DNA of 64,000 nucleotides from Arthrobacter cavernae (GTDB lineage: Bacteria > Actinomycetota > Actinomycetes > Actinomycetales > Micrococcaceae), in assembly GCF_017368795.1 (NCBI RefSeq), contig NZ_JAFNLL010000045.1, positions 1 through 64,000 of the forward strand, in the 5' to 3' direction. Below the pieces are notes generated by a model. That model made no database searches and was not told the origin of the DNA. It was given only the letters and a program-made list of their open reading frames with translations. Of this stretch, positions 48,250-56,442 are shown piece by piece. Numbering within the stretch: position 1 is the first letter of the stretch; each line of letters starts with the position of its first letter. The position numbers were made by a program, and so were the translations under genes.

Positions 48250-49314
48250 ATGACAGTCATATCCCCCTCCCCGACCCTCGCGCTGCCCGGCACGCGCATG
48301 GCCAGCGAAATCAGCGAACAGCCCCTGGTGCTGGCCCGCGTGCTGGAGGAAGGCCTCGAGGCCTTCCGCGGCATGGCCGCCATCATCCGCAAGGCCAAAC
48401 CCCGCTTCGTCCTGCTCGCCGCCCGCGGCACCAGCGACCACGCCGCGCTGTACGCGAAGTACCTCATCGAAATCAGCCTCGGCCTGCCGGTCGGCCTCGC
48501 ATCGCCGTCGACCCTTACCGCCTACGGCGCCACCCCCGCGCTGGACGGCGTGCTGTGGCTGGCCGTCAGCCAGTCCGGCGGTTCCCCGGACCTCGTGGAG
48601 TCGACGGCGGCGGCGCGCCGTTGCGGCGCACTGACCGTGGCGCTCACCAACTCACCAGGGTCCAATCTGGCCCAGGCCGCGGAGCACCATCTGGACATCC
48701 TCGCCGGCAGCGAGACCGCCGTGGCCGCAACCAAGAGCTACACCGCCCAGCTCCTGGCCCTCTGGTTGCTCATCGACGCCTGGCGCGGCGGCACCGGGAC
48801 CCAGGCGGCAGGGCTGCAGGCCTGGGCCGCTTCCGTGCTCGACGACGACGCCGTGCTGGATCTGGCCGGCCGGTACCGTTTCGCCGAGCGGATCATCACC
48901 ACCGGCCGCGGCTACTCCTACCCGACGGCGAGGGAGGGCGCCCTGAAGCTCATGGAGACCTCCTACCTGCCGGCGCAGGCCTTCTCCGGAGCGGATCTGC
49001 TGCATGGCCCGTTCGCGATGATCGATGCCCAGCATCCCGTGATTGCCGTGGTGCCCGAGGGCATCGGCGGCGACGCCATGCGCCCGGTCCTGGAGCGGCT
49101 GTCCGGGCGCGGCGCCCACGTCTGCATCGTGGGTGATCCTGCGGCCGCAGCCCCCGGCGGACTGGTCATCCCGCTGCCGGGCGGGGTCCCCGAGGAACTG
49201 TCCCCCATCCTGCAGATCCTCCCGCTGCAGCGGCTGGCGCTCGCCTTGTCCGTGGCCCGCGGCAACGATCCCGACGCGCCGCGAGGCCTGCTCAAAGTGA
49301 CCGAAACCTGGTGA
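48250..49314 (+). CDS. SIS-domain glucosamine-6-phosphate deaminase-like enzyme (GlmS isomerase/NagB-II type)
   Basis: 354 residues with two SIS domains and no glutaminase domain. FVLLAARGTSDHAALYAKY, LAVSQSGGSPDLVES, NSPGSNLAQAAEHHLDI and GSETAVAATKSYTAQLLAL form domain 1; GRGYSYPTAREGALKLMETSYLPAQAFSGADLLHGP (quoted in part as REGALKLMETSYLPAQAF) marks domain 2. This is the NagB-II/AgaS group, which turns glucosamine-6-phosphate into fructose-6-phosphate and ammonia. ATG at 48250, 61 bases after the kinase stop. Last gene of the operon. Confidence 0.88.
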   Translation: MTVISPSPTLALPGTRMASEISEQPLVLARVLEEGLEAFRGMAAIIRKAKPRFVLLAARGTSDHAALYAKYLIEISLGLPVGLASPSTLTAYGATPALDGVLWLAVSQSGGSPDLVESTAAARRCGALTVALTNSPGSNLAQAAEHHLDILAGSETAVAATKSYTAQLLALWLLIDAWRGGTGTQAAGLQAWAASVLDDDAVLDLAGRYRFAERIITTGRGYSYPTAREGALKLMETSYLPAQAFSGADLLHGPFAMIDAQHPVIAVVPEGIGGDAMRPVLERLSGRGAHVCIVGDPAAAAPGGLVIPLPGGVPEELSPILQILPLQRLALALSVARGNDPDAPRGLLKVTETW

Positions 49315-49330
49315 GGTCCGCCTGACGCTT

Positions 49331-49369
49331 CGGCGTTGGCCGGGTGCGGTTGGCATCCGGCCAACGCCG
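49331..49369 (+). terminator. Terminator-like hairpin after the amino-sugar operon
   Basis: CGGCGTTGGCCGG (49331-49343) pairs exactly with CCGGCCAACGCCG (49357-49369), a 13-bp stem, 16 bases after the SIS gene stop. No T tract. Confidence 0.6.
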
Positions 49370-49399
49370 TCGGCGGGTGCCTCCGGGAGGCGCCGGGAG

Positions 49400-49405
49400 T
49401 AGTCT
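49400..49405 (+). promoter_or_regulatory. -10 box of the LolA-like/ABC operon
   Basis: TAGTCT, followed by 6 bases and an ATG at 49412 that opens a 10-codon frame ending on the start of the next gene. Confidence 0.45.
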
Positions 49406-49411
49406 GGAACC

Positions 49412-49444
49412 ATGGCCTGCGCCCCGGATAGCTGGTGGTTGTGA
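49412..49444 (+). CDS. Possible leaderless leader peptide MACAPDSWWL
   Basis: A 10-codon open frame whose ATG follows a TAGTCT -10 by 6 bases, the same spacing as many genes in this window. It ends with TGA whose A is the first base of the ATG of the next gene (TGATG), the layout of translational coupling. It contains adjacent Trp codons. It may be a coupling device or a sensor of aminoacyl-tRNA; conservation is not known to me. Confidence 0.35.
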   Translation: MACAPDSWWL

Positions 49445-50553
49445 TGCGCGTTTGGCAGCGGTGGCTGCCGGCCGCAGTTGTACCCCTTGCGCTGGCGGCC
49501 GCGACCCTGACTGCTTCCCTCCAGGCCGGTGCCGCCGTCACCCTGCCGGAGAAAAGCGCGGCGGAAGTCCTGGCCATGATCGGCACTTCCGATGTCCGGG
49601 CGCTCTCCGGAACACTGGAACAACACTCTGAGCTGGGCCTGCCCGAACTGCCCCGCACCGGGCCCACCGCTGTTCCCGGTGCGGCTTCCGTCCTTGAACT
49701 GCTGACCGGTTCCCGCACCGCACGGGTCTACCTCGACGGCCCGGACAAGGCCCGGCTCCAGCTCATGGACCAGCTCGCCGAACGCGATGTGGTCCTCAAC
49801 GGCCGCGAACTCTGGCTCTACAACTCGGCCGACAACAGCGCCGCCCACGCGAAGCTGCCGGTGACGAAGCTGCCGGGAGCGCCAGGCTCCAAGCCCGCGC
49901 GGCCGGCCATGCCCACGCCTGAAGAACTCGCCCAGCACCTCCTGGCCGCCATCGATCCCGGCACCGAGGTGACGGTGGGGCAACCCTCCCGCGTGGCGGG
50001 CCGCAGCGCCTACCACCTCGTCCTCGACCCCCGCAGCAGCGAAACCCTGGTCGACTCGGTGGCCATCGACGTCGACTCCGAGACCGGCCTGCCGCTGGGT
50101 GTCGAGCTGCGGGCACGGGGACAGGCCGAGCCCGCCTTCAAGCTCGCCTTCACGGAGCTGAGCCTTGCCGTTTCCGACGCCGGCTTGTTCAGCTTTGTGC
50201 CGCCGCCCGGCGCCACTGTGAAAGAGCTCGCGTCTCCCGCGAAACCCGCCGCACCGCCCATGCCCGGTACCAAACGGGCCGACCCGGCGATGCCGCCGTT
50301 GCCCGAACTGCCCGGCGGCCCGGCGGCCGGCGGCATCACCGTCTCCGGCAGCGGCTGGGACACGGTGATCGGACTGCCGCCCGGCACCGCCGCACCCGGC
50401 ACTGACCCCCTGCTCGCGCAGGCCACGCAGGCCGTGCCCGGCGGCAGGGCGGTCAGCACGGCCCTGGCGACTGTACTGCTGCTCGACGACGGCCGCGTGT
50501 ATGCGGGCCTGGTACCCCTTGAGCGGCTGCAGTCCGCAGCCATGACCCGGTGA
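49444..50553 (+). CDS. Exported LolA/DUF2092-like protein
   Basis: 369 residues. A signal peptide or anchor covers residues 1-32 (VWQRWLPAAVVPLALAAATLTASLQAGAAV, quoted as far as PLALAAATLTASLQAGA). The body looks like the LolA/LppX half-barrel fold: SADNSAAHAKLP, GRSAYHLVLDPRSSETLVDSVAIDVDSETGLPL (in part) and a FSFVPPPGATVKEL end. A Pro-rich stretch (KPAAPPMPG...PAMPPLPELPGGPA) and a terminal repeat follow. The start at ATG 49444 is favoured by GGTGG upstream; GTG codons at 49435 and 49441 are alternatives. Overlaps the ABC ATPase gene (GTGA), so it probably works with that exporter. Confidence 0.75.
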   Translation: MRVWQRWLPAAVVPLALAAATLTASLQAGAAVTLPEKSAAEVLAMIGTSDVRALSGTLEQHSELGLPELPRTGPTAVPGAASVLELLTGSRTARVYLDGPDKARLQLMDQLAERDVVLNGRELWLYNSADNSAAHAKLPVTKLPGAPGSKPARPAMPTPEELAQHLLAAIDPGTEVTVGQPSRVAGRSAYHLVLDPRSSETLVDSVAIDVDSETGLPLGVELRARGQAEPAFKLAFTELSLAVSDAGLFSFVPPPGATVKELASPAKPAAPPMPGTKRADPAMPPLPELPGGPAAGGITVSGSGWDTVIGLPPGTAAPGTDPLLAQATQAVPGGRAVSTALATVLLLDDGRVYAGLVPLERLQSAAMTR

Positions 50554-51527
50554 CGGCGGCGGCCGCCCCCGGCGGCCTCGCCATCGAGACCCACCGGCTC
50601 AGTAAGCACTTTGGCCAGCGTGCCGCCGTCGACGGCATCGACCTGGCTGTGCCCCGCGGCTCCGTGTACGGGTTCCTGGGCCCCAATGGCTCCGGAAAGA
50701 CCACTACCATCCGTGTGCTGCTGGGACTGGCCGCCGCCGACCACGGGGACATCCGGGTCCTCGGCCGGGAGATGCCGCGCGAGCTGGCCGGCGTCCTTCC
50801 GGAGGTTGGGGCGCTGGTCGAAGGACCGGCGTTCTACCCCTTCCTCAGTGGCGCGGCAAACCTCAGCCGATTGGACACGGCCGACCGCCATGCCTCCCCC
50901 GCGAGCCGTCGCCGGAGGGTCGGCGAGGCGCTGGAACGCGTCGGGCTGGCCCACGCGGCCGGCAAGAAGGTCCACGCCTACTCGCTGGGCATGAAGCAGC
51001 GGCTGGGCATCGCGAACGCCCTGCTCCGGCCCCGTGAACTGCTCGTGCTGGACGAGCCCAGCAACGGCCTCGATCCGCAGGGCACCCGCGAGGTCCGGCA
51101 TCTGGTGCGCTCCCTGACGGAGGGCGGCGCCACGGTGTTCGTATCCAGCCATCTGCTGGCCGAAGTCGAACAGATGTGCACGCATGTGGGCGTGATGAGC
51201 GCCGGCCGGCTCGTGGCGCAGGGAACGCTGAATGAGCTCCGGGCCGCCGGCCGCACGCGTGTCCAGGTCCTGACGCCCGACGCCGGGACAGCCAGCCGCG
51301 TGCTGGCGGGGCTTGGCCTGGAGCCGGGTCTGCCGGAGGGCTCCGGAGCCCGGCCCGCCGAAGCCCTCGTGTGGGCAGAACTGGCCCGCCCCGGCGTCGA
51401 GCCTGAAACGATCGTCGCGGCACTCGTGGCCGGCGGGGTACGGGTCCGCGGCTTCTCGGTGGAGCGTTCCAGCCTGGAGGAACGCTTTGTCTCCCTGACC
51501 GGAGAGGGGTTCGACGTTGTCGGCTGA
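50550..51527 (+). CDS. ABC transporter ATP-binding protein (CcmA/DrrA-like)
   Basis: 325-residue ATPase: Walker A GFLGPNGSGKTTTIRVLLG near residue 42, signature SLGMKQRLGIANALL near residue 145, Walker B LLVLDEPSNGLDPQG and H-loop FVSSHLLAEVEQ. The C-terminal 90 residues form the regulatory extension usual in drug or lipid exporters. GTG start overlapping the upstream gene. With the next gene it forms an exporter of unknown substrate. Confidence 0.93.
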   Translation: MTAAAAPGGLAIETHRLSKHFGQRAAVDGIDLAVPRGSVYGFLGPNGSGKTTTIRVLLGLAAADHGDIRVLGREMPRELAGVLPEVGALVEGPAFYPFLSGAANLSRLDTADRHASPASRRRRVGEALERVGLAHAAGKKVHAYSLGMKQRLGIANALLRPRELLVLDEPSNGLDPQGTREVRHLVRSLTEGGATVFVSSHLLAEVEQMCTHVGVMSAGRLVAQGTLNELRAAGRTRVQVLTPDAGTASRVLAGLGLEPGLPEGSGARPAEALVWAELARPGVEPETIVAALVAGGVRVRGFSVERSSLEERFVSLTGEGFDVVG

Positions 51528-51532
51528 GCACC

Positions 51533-52393
51533 TTGTCGCTTGAGCAATCCGGGCTGCGCGCCCCGGCAGGACCGCGCGGAAGCTGGTCACTCATGGCCTC
51601 GGAACTGACCGTGCTGTTCCGGCGGCTCCGCACCTGGGCCATGCTGCTGGCACTCGCGGCGATACCCATCCTGATTGCCGCCGCAGTCAAGCTCACGTCC
51701 CGGCCCGCCACCCCGGGCCGCGGGCCGTTGTTCCTGGACCGCATCACCCAGAATGGCCTTTTCGTGGCTGTCACGGCGCTGGTGGTCTCCGTGCCGCTGT
51801 TCCTGCCACTCACTGTGGGAGTGGTGGCCGGCGACACGATCGCCGGCGAAGCCAGCCTGGGGACCCTCCGGTACCTGCTCCTGGCCCCCGCAGGACGCGT
51901 ACGCCTCCTGCTGGTCAAATACACGGGAGCAGTGGTGTTCTGCGCGGCCGCCACGGCCACGGTCACAACAGCAGGTGCGCTGGCCGGCGTCGCGCTCTTC
52001 CCGGTGGGGCCGGTGACCCTGCTGTCCGGCGACACGATCGACGTCGGCGAATCCGTGGTGCGGTCCCTGCTGATCGCCGCCTACATCACGGTGTCCTTGC
52101 TGGGGCTCTCCGCCATCGGCCTGATGATTTCCACGTTCACGGACGTCCCGGTGGGCGCCATGGCCGCCACGGTCGTCCTGTCCGTGGTTTCGCAGGTCCT
52201 AGACAACCTGCCGCAGCTGGACTGGCTGCACCCCTGGCTCTTCAGCCACTACTGGCTGGGCTTCGCCGATCTGCTGCGCCAGCCCATCTCTTGGACGTCC
52301 TTCGGCGACAATGCGCTGCTCCAGGCCGGCTACATCGCCGTATGCGGCGCCGTGGCCTACGGAAAGTTCTCCACCAAGGACGTATTGTCCTGA
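51533..52393 (+). CDS. ABC-2 type transporter permease
   Basis: 286 residues with six hydrophobic helices, the first at about 37-55. GDTIAGEASLGTLRYLLLAPAGRVRLLLVKY near residue 100 is the ABC-2 coupling segment (GTLR-LL-P..R). TTG start at 51533, 5 bases after the ATPase stop; an ATG at 51593 is the alternative and would remove a Pro/Gly-rich tail. Partner of the preceding ATPase. Confidence 0.88.
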   Translation: MSLEQSGLRAPAGPRGSWSLMASELTVLFRRLRTWAMLLALAAIPILIAAAVKLTSRPATPGRGPLFLDRITQNGLFVAVTALVVSVPLFLPLTVGVVAGDTIAGEASLGTLRYLLLAPAGRVRLLLVKYTGAVVFCAAATATVTTAGALAGVALFPVGPVTLLSGDTIDVGESVVRSLLIAAYITVSLLGLSAIGLMISTFTDVPVGAMAATVVLSVVSQVLDNLPQLDWLHPWLFSHYWLGFADLLRQPISWTSFGDNALLQAGYIAVCGAVAYGKFSTKDVLS

Positions 52394-52437
52394 GCCTGCT
52401 TTGTGTGGGGCCTGGACTCTTTGTCCTGGGCCTGGGC

Positions 52438-52443
52438 TAGGCT
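52438..52443 (+). promoter_or_regulatory. -10 box of the Sua5/YciO gene, leaderless
   Basis: TAGGCT, 6 bases before the ATG at 52450; no ribosome site between. Confidence 0.5.
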
Positions 52444-52449
52444 CTTCGC

Positions 52450-53070
52450 ATGGCCAGATACTTCGACGTTCATCCCCAGGACCCCCAGCCGCGCGCGATC
52501 GGCCAGGTCGTCCAGATGGTCCGGTCCGGCGGGCTGATCGCCTACCCCACCGACTCCTGCTATGCGCTCGGGGCCCAGCTCGGCAACAAGGAGGCCCTGG
52601 ACCGCATCCGGGCCATCCGCCAGCTGGATGACAAACACCACTTCACGCTGGTCTGCAAGGACTTCGCCCAGCTGGGGCAGTTCGTGATGATCGACAACGA
52701 CGTCTTCCGGAGCATCAAAGCCGTGACGCCGGGCAGCTACACGTTCATCCTGCCGGCCACCAAGGAAGTCCCCAAGCGGCTGCTGCACCCCAAGAAGAAG
52801 ACCGTGGGCGTGCGCATCCCGGACAACAAGGTGGTGCAGGCGCTCCTGGCCGAACTCGGTGAACCGCTGCTGTCCAGCACTCTGCTGCTGCCGGACCAGG
52901 ACGAGCCGCTCACCCAGGGCTGGGAAATCAAGGAACGGCTCGACCATGAGGTGGACGCCGTGCTCGATTCCGGCGACTGCGGCGCGGAGCCCACCACCGT
53001 GGTCGACTTCTCCAGTGGCGTGGCCGACGTGGTGCGGCGCGGAACAGGCGACCCCTCGCGGTTCGAGTAG
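52450..53070 (+). CDS. Sua5/YciO/YrdC-family protein
   Basis: 206 residues of the YrdC fold: GGLIAYPTDSCYALGAQLGNKEALDRI, RQLDDKHHFTLVCKDF, PGSYTFILPATKEVPKRLL and KKKTVGVRIPDN are the successive ATP/threonine-binding segments. The DKHHFTL form is closer to YciO than to TsaC/Sua5, so threonylcarbamoyl-AMP synthesis for tRNA t6A is possible but not sure. It precedes the hydrolase gene by 2 bases. Confidence 0.88.
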   Translation: MARYFDVHPQDPQPRAIGQVVQMVRSGGLIAYPTDSCYALGAQLGNKEALDRIRAIRQLDDKHHFTLVCKDFAQLGQFVMIDNDVFRSIKAVTPGSYTFILPATKEVPKRLLHPKKKTVGVRIPDNKVVQALLAELGEPLLSSTLLLPDQDEPLTQGWEIKERLDHEVDAVLDSGDCGAEPTTVVDFSSGVADVVRRGTGDPSRFE

Positions 53071-53072
53071 GC

Positions 53073-53738
53073 ATGCCGGTGAACGAATCCCCCGTCAGCA
53101 TCGCGATCGGCGACGCCACAGTGTCAGGCATCTACGCGCGGCCGGGGACGCCTTTCGCGTCCCTCGTCATTGCCCACGGGGCCGGCGCCGGGATGGAGCA
53201 CCCGTTTCTGGCCGGTTTCGCCCGCGCCTTGAACGACGACGGCGTGGCCACCCTCCGCTTCAACTTCCCCTACCGGGAAGCCGGCAGGAAATTCCCTGAC
53301 CGTCCGCCGGCGGCAATCGCTGCCTGGCGGGCCGCCATGGAACTGGCCAAGGCCAGCTCCGACGGTGAACCGCTGTGGGCGGCCGGCAAATCGTTCGGTG
53401 GACGCATGGCGTCCATGGCCGTGGCCGAAGGCATGCCCGCCGCCGGGCTGGTCTACCTCGGCTACCCCCTGCACCCACCGGCTCAGCCGGAAAAGCTCCG
53501 GGACGAGCACCTCTACGGACTCACCGCGCCCATGCTGTTCCTGCAAGGCACGCGGGATACGTTCGCGACTCCGGAGCTCCTTGAGGGTGTGGTAGGCCGC
53601 ATCGGGCCCAACGCAACACTGCAATGGCTGGAGGGCGGCGACCACTCCTTCGATGTCGCCGGGCGGAAACGCCCGCCGGCCGAGGTGGGGGCTTCCTTGG
53701 CCGCTCCGGTGGCGGCATTCCTGCGGGCGCACAGCTAA
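53073..53738 (+). CDS. Alpha/beta-hydrolase, KANL3/Tex30-like
   Basis: 221-residue hydrolase. LVIAHGAGAGMEHPFLAGFARAL near residue 30 is the oxyanion region, LRFNFPYREAGRKFPDRPP follows, the nucleophile elbow is AAGKSFGGRMASMA near residue 105, the acid is Asp in LQGTRDTFATPE, and His is in EGGDHSFDV. The substrate is unknown; carboxylester hydrolysis is assumed. Cotranscribed with the Sua5-like gene. Confidence 0.85.
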   Translation: MPVNESPVSIAIGDATVSGIYARPGTPFASLVIAHGAGAGMEHPFLAGFARALNDDGVATLRFNFPYREAGRKFPDRPPAAIAAWRAAMELAKASSDGEPLWAAGKSFGGRMASMAVAEGMPAAGLVYLGYPLHPPAQPEKLRDEHLYGLTAPMLFLQGTRDTFATPELLEGVVGRIGPNATLQWLEGGDHSFDVAGRKRPPAEVGASLAAPVAAFLRAHS

Positions 53739-53825
53739 CGCCGGCCCCGGAGCAGGCCATGTCCCTGCTGCTGCTCGTCGCCGGCGAGGAGGGCATCGAC
53801 CCGGGCCCGGATCCGCGGATGTGAA

Positions 53826-55397
53826 ATGCAGAACAGTCCTTTGAAAGGGGGCATGGTGGAAGAACAGTTGGGCGGACAAGCCGTTTCACTCTGGGTTGCC
53901 ACGGCAGCAGTCACCGGCTACCCCGCGCTGGACGGCGAGGTCGAGGTCGACGTCGCGGTCATTGGCGGGGGTATCGCGGGACTGACCGCAGCCCTGGCGC
54001 TCAAGCGAGCCGGCCAGAGCGTTGCGGTAGTGGAAGCCGCCCGTGTTGGCACCGGGGTCACCGGTCACACCACGGGCAAGGTGACGTCCCTGCACCGCCT
54101 GGCCTACACCGAACTCGCACGCAGCCACGGCGTCGAGACAGCCAGAACATACGGGCAGGCCAACCAGGCCGCCGTCGAACATATCGCCCGCACCGTCGCG
54201 GCGGAAGGCATCGACTGCGGCTTTCGGCGGGTCTCCAACTTCACTTACGCCGAATCCGAAGAAGCCCTTGCCCTGGTCCGCGGCGAGGCGGCCCTCACCA
54301 TCAAGCTCGGCCTTCCCGCGGCCTTCACCACCGACGTGCCGTTGCCCTTCAGGGTCAAAGGCGCGGTCCGCTTCGACGGTCAAGCCCAGATCCACGCTGT
54401 CAGATACCTGCAGGGCCTCGCCCGTGCGGTGCAGGGCCAAGGGAGCTACATATTCGAAAATTCGTTTGCAGAAAGCATCCATGACGGCTCACCCAGCGTG
54501 GTCACCACGGCGCACGGTTCCGTCCGGGCACGCGAAGTCATTGTTGCCAGCAACATGCCGTTCGGCGACGACGGCTTCTTCGCCGAACGCTGCCATGCTC
54601 ACCGTTCCTACCTCACGGCCAGCCGGGCACCCGCCCGCGGGCTGGAGGGGACGTTTATCAGCGTCGACGAGCCAATGCATTCCTTCATGAGCATGGACGT
54701 CGACGGCGGCAGCTACATTCTTGCGGGCGGTGAAGGCCATCCGGCGGCCGAGGGCGGGGACACTGCCGCCCGGTACCGCCGCCTTTCCGCCTTCGCCCAG
54801 GACCGTCTGGGGGCCAGCGAACTGGCCTTCCGCTGGTCCACGCAGGACGGCATACCGGCTGACGGCCTGCCATACGCCGGACTTCTTTCCCCGTCGGCCA
54901 AACACGTCTACGTCATCACCGGCCTGCGCAAATGGGGGCTGAGCAACGGCACCGCCGCCGCCCTGATCGTCACTAACACGATCTGTGGACTCGAGAATCC
55001 AGCGGCGGCGGCGTTCAACAGCCTGCGGCCCGCCGCGGCAGCCAAGGCAGCACCGTCCCTGATACCGGATCCGGGGAGGGGCCCCGCCGAAGCGGCCCGC
55101 AAGCCCGGGAGGACAGCCGGCCCCACGGGCCTTGCCGCCGGGGAAGGGGCGGTGTTCGACGTGGACGGGGAAAAGACGGCCATATACGCCGACGCCGCCG
55201 GACAGCTCCGGGCCGTCTCCGCGGTCTGCACCCATTTGGGCTGCACGGTCGAGTTCAATCCGGCCGAGGCCACCTGGGACTGTCCCTGCCATGGCTCACG
55301 TTTCACCACGGACGGCAAGGTGATCCAAGGTCCAGCCACCAGGGACCTCCAACCCAGGCCGGTTCCGGGCCGCATCACATCCATAACCGCCCCTTGA
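53826..55397 (+). CDS. FAD-dependent oxidoreductase with C-terminal Rieske domain
   Basis: 523 residues. A DAO-type FAD fold starts at residue 40 (VDVAVIGGGIAGLTAALALKRAG) and runs to about 400; GHTTGKVTSLH, FAD-site GLRKWGLSNGTAAALIV and a substrate region lie within it. A Pro/Gly/Ala linker leads to a Rieske [2Fe-2S] domain with Cys468-His470 in CTHLGC and Cys486-His489 in CPCHGS; Cys473 and Cys488 can form the usual disulfide. Electrons probably pass between FAD and the cluster. Substrate unknown. ATG 53826 is used; ATG 53853 or GTG 53856 after AAAGGGGG are alternatives. Confidence 0.9.
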   Translation: MQNSPLKGGMVEEQLGGQAVSLWVATAAVTGYPALDGEVEVDVAVIGGGIAGLTAALALKRAGQSVAVVEAARVGTGVTGHTTGKVTSLHRLAYTELARSHGVETARTYGQANQAAVEHIARTVAAEGIDCGFRRVSNFTYAESEEALALVRGEAALTIKLGLPAAFTTDVPLPFRVKGAVRFDGQAQIHAVRYLQGLARAVQGQGSYIFENSFAESIHDGSPSVVTTAHGSVRAREVIVASNMPFGDDGFFAERCHAHRSYLTASRAPARGLEGTFISVDEPMHSFMSMDVDGGSYILAGGEGHPAAEGGDTAARYRRLSAFAQDRLGASELAFRWSTQDGIPADGLPYAGLLSPSAKHVYVITGLRKWGLSNGTAAALIVTNTICGLENPAAAAFNSLRPAAAAKAAPSLIPDPGRGPAEAARKPGRTAGPTGLAAGEGAVFDVDGEKTAIYADAAGQLRAVSAVCTHLGCTVEFNPAEATWDCPCHGSRFTTDGKVIQGPATRDLQPRPVPGRITSITAP

Positions 55398-55497
55398 CCC
55401 CGGGCGGATGGAGTCACAGAGTTAGGACGTCCGGCACATCCGCCGGGAACAAGCGCCAGGAGGATCCATGCCGCGGTCCGAGTTCGAGAGGTGAGGG

Positions 55498-56409
55498 ATG
55501 GACCTCGCTGCCCTCGCCGTCGAGCTCTGCACCCTGCCCCCTTCGGAGTTCACTGCCGCGCGCGACGCCCGGGCCAAGGAAGCCAGGTCCGGAGGAGACG
55601 CGGAGCTGGCCCGCCGGATCGGCCGCCTGCCCAAGCCTTCGGCCCCGGCCTGGGCCATCAACATGCTGGCAACGCACCGTCCGACGGAGATCGACGCCGT
55701 CCTGGAACTCGGCGCGGCCCTGCGCACGGCCCAGGAGGAACAGGACCGCACTGCCCTCCGGGAGCTTGGCCAGCAACGGCCCCGTGTCCTGGCCGGCGCC
55801 GTCGAGCAGGCCCGTGAGGTGGCCGACGGCCTCGGTATCAGAGTAAGTGACGCCGCGGCGGGAGAGATCGAGCGCACCCTGCGGGCCGCCATGACGGATC
55901 CTCATGCCGCCCTGGCGGTCCGCAGTGGCCAGCTGGTGCGTGCGCTCGCCACGGACGGGATTGATGCCGTTGATCTTGATGACGCTGTCGCGGTGCCCGG
56001 GGCGCTCCCCCTGCCCGCGACGCTGCCCGGGGTCCCGTCTCCGGCCCAGCCCGGGGCCGCTGCGGGAACCCCGTCGGAACGTGCCCTGGCTGCCGTAGCC
56101 GGCGCCGCGGAGCGCGCGCGAATCAGTACTGAGGCGGCCGTCCAGGAGGCGGAGCGCAGTGCTGCCGCGGCGGAGGCGGAGCTCGCTGACGCAGAACGCC
56201 AGCACGCCGAGGCCAGGTCCCGGCGTGACCAACTCGCTGCCGACGTTAGGCAGGCGAAGGAAGAACTGGTGCACCTGCAGCAGGAGCTGGCCAATGCGGA
56301 CCAGGAGGCTGCGGCCGCCGGGCGGGGGCGCACACTTGCCGGCCGCCGCGCCGAACGGGCACGCAGGACTGCCGAGACAGCGCGCGGACGACTGAAGGAT
56401 CCGGGCTGA
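55498..56409 (+). CDS. Hypothetical coiled-coil protein
   Basis: 303 residues, not recognised. It starts after GAGGTGAGGG. Residues 1-150 are helical and contain RRIGRLPKPSAPAWAINML, a motif recurrent in uncharacterised actinobacterial proteins; residues 150-190 are a Pro/Ala linker; residues 190-285 are a strongly charged coiled coil (ERSAAAAEAELADAERQHAEARSRRDQL as the middle part, shortened). No membrane segment. Its neighbours give no clue to its job. Confidence 0.75.
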   Translation: MDLAALAVELCTLPPSEFTAARDARAKEARSGGDAELARRIGRLPKPSAPAWAINMLATHRPTEIDAVLELGAALRTAQEEQDRTALRELGQQRPRVLAGAVEQAREVADGLGIRVSDAAAGEIERTLRAAMTDPHAALAVRSGQLVRALATDGIDAVDLDDAVAVPGALPLPATLPGVPSPAQPGAAAGTPSERALAAVAGAAERARISTEAAVQEAERSAAAAEAELADAERQHAEARSRRDQLAADVRQAKEELVHLQQELANADQEAAAAGRGRTLAGRRAERARRTAETARGRLKDPG

Positions 56410-56442
56410 CGGCATTGCTGCCGTTCCGACGGCGGGCCAGGC

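Noticed and set aside
49412..49444. Classical Trp attenuator at the short leader peptide
   Set aside because: No terminator/antiterminator pair follows it, so only the peptide and coupling are proposed.
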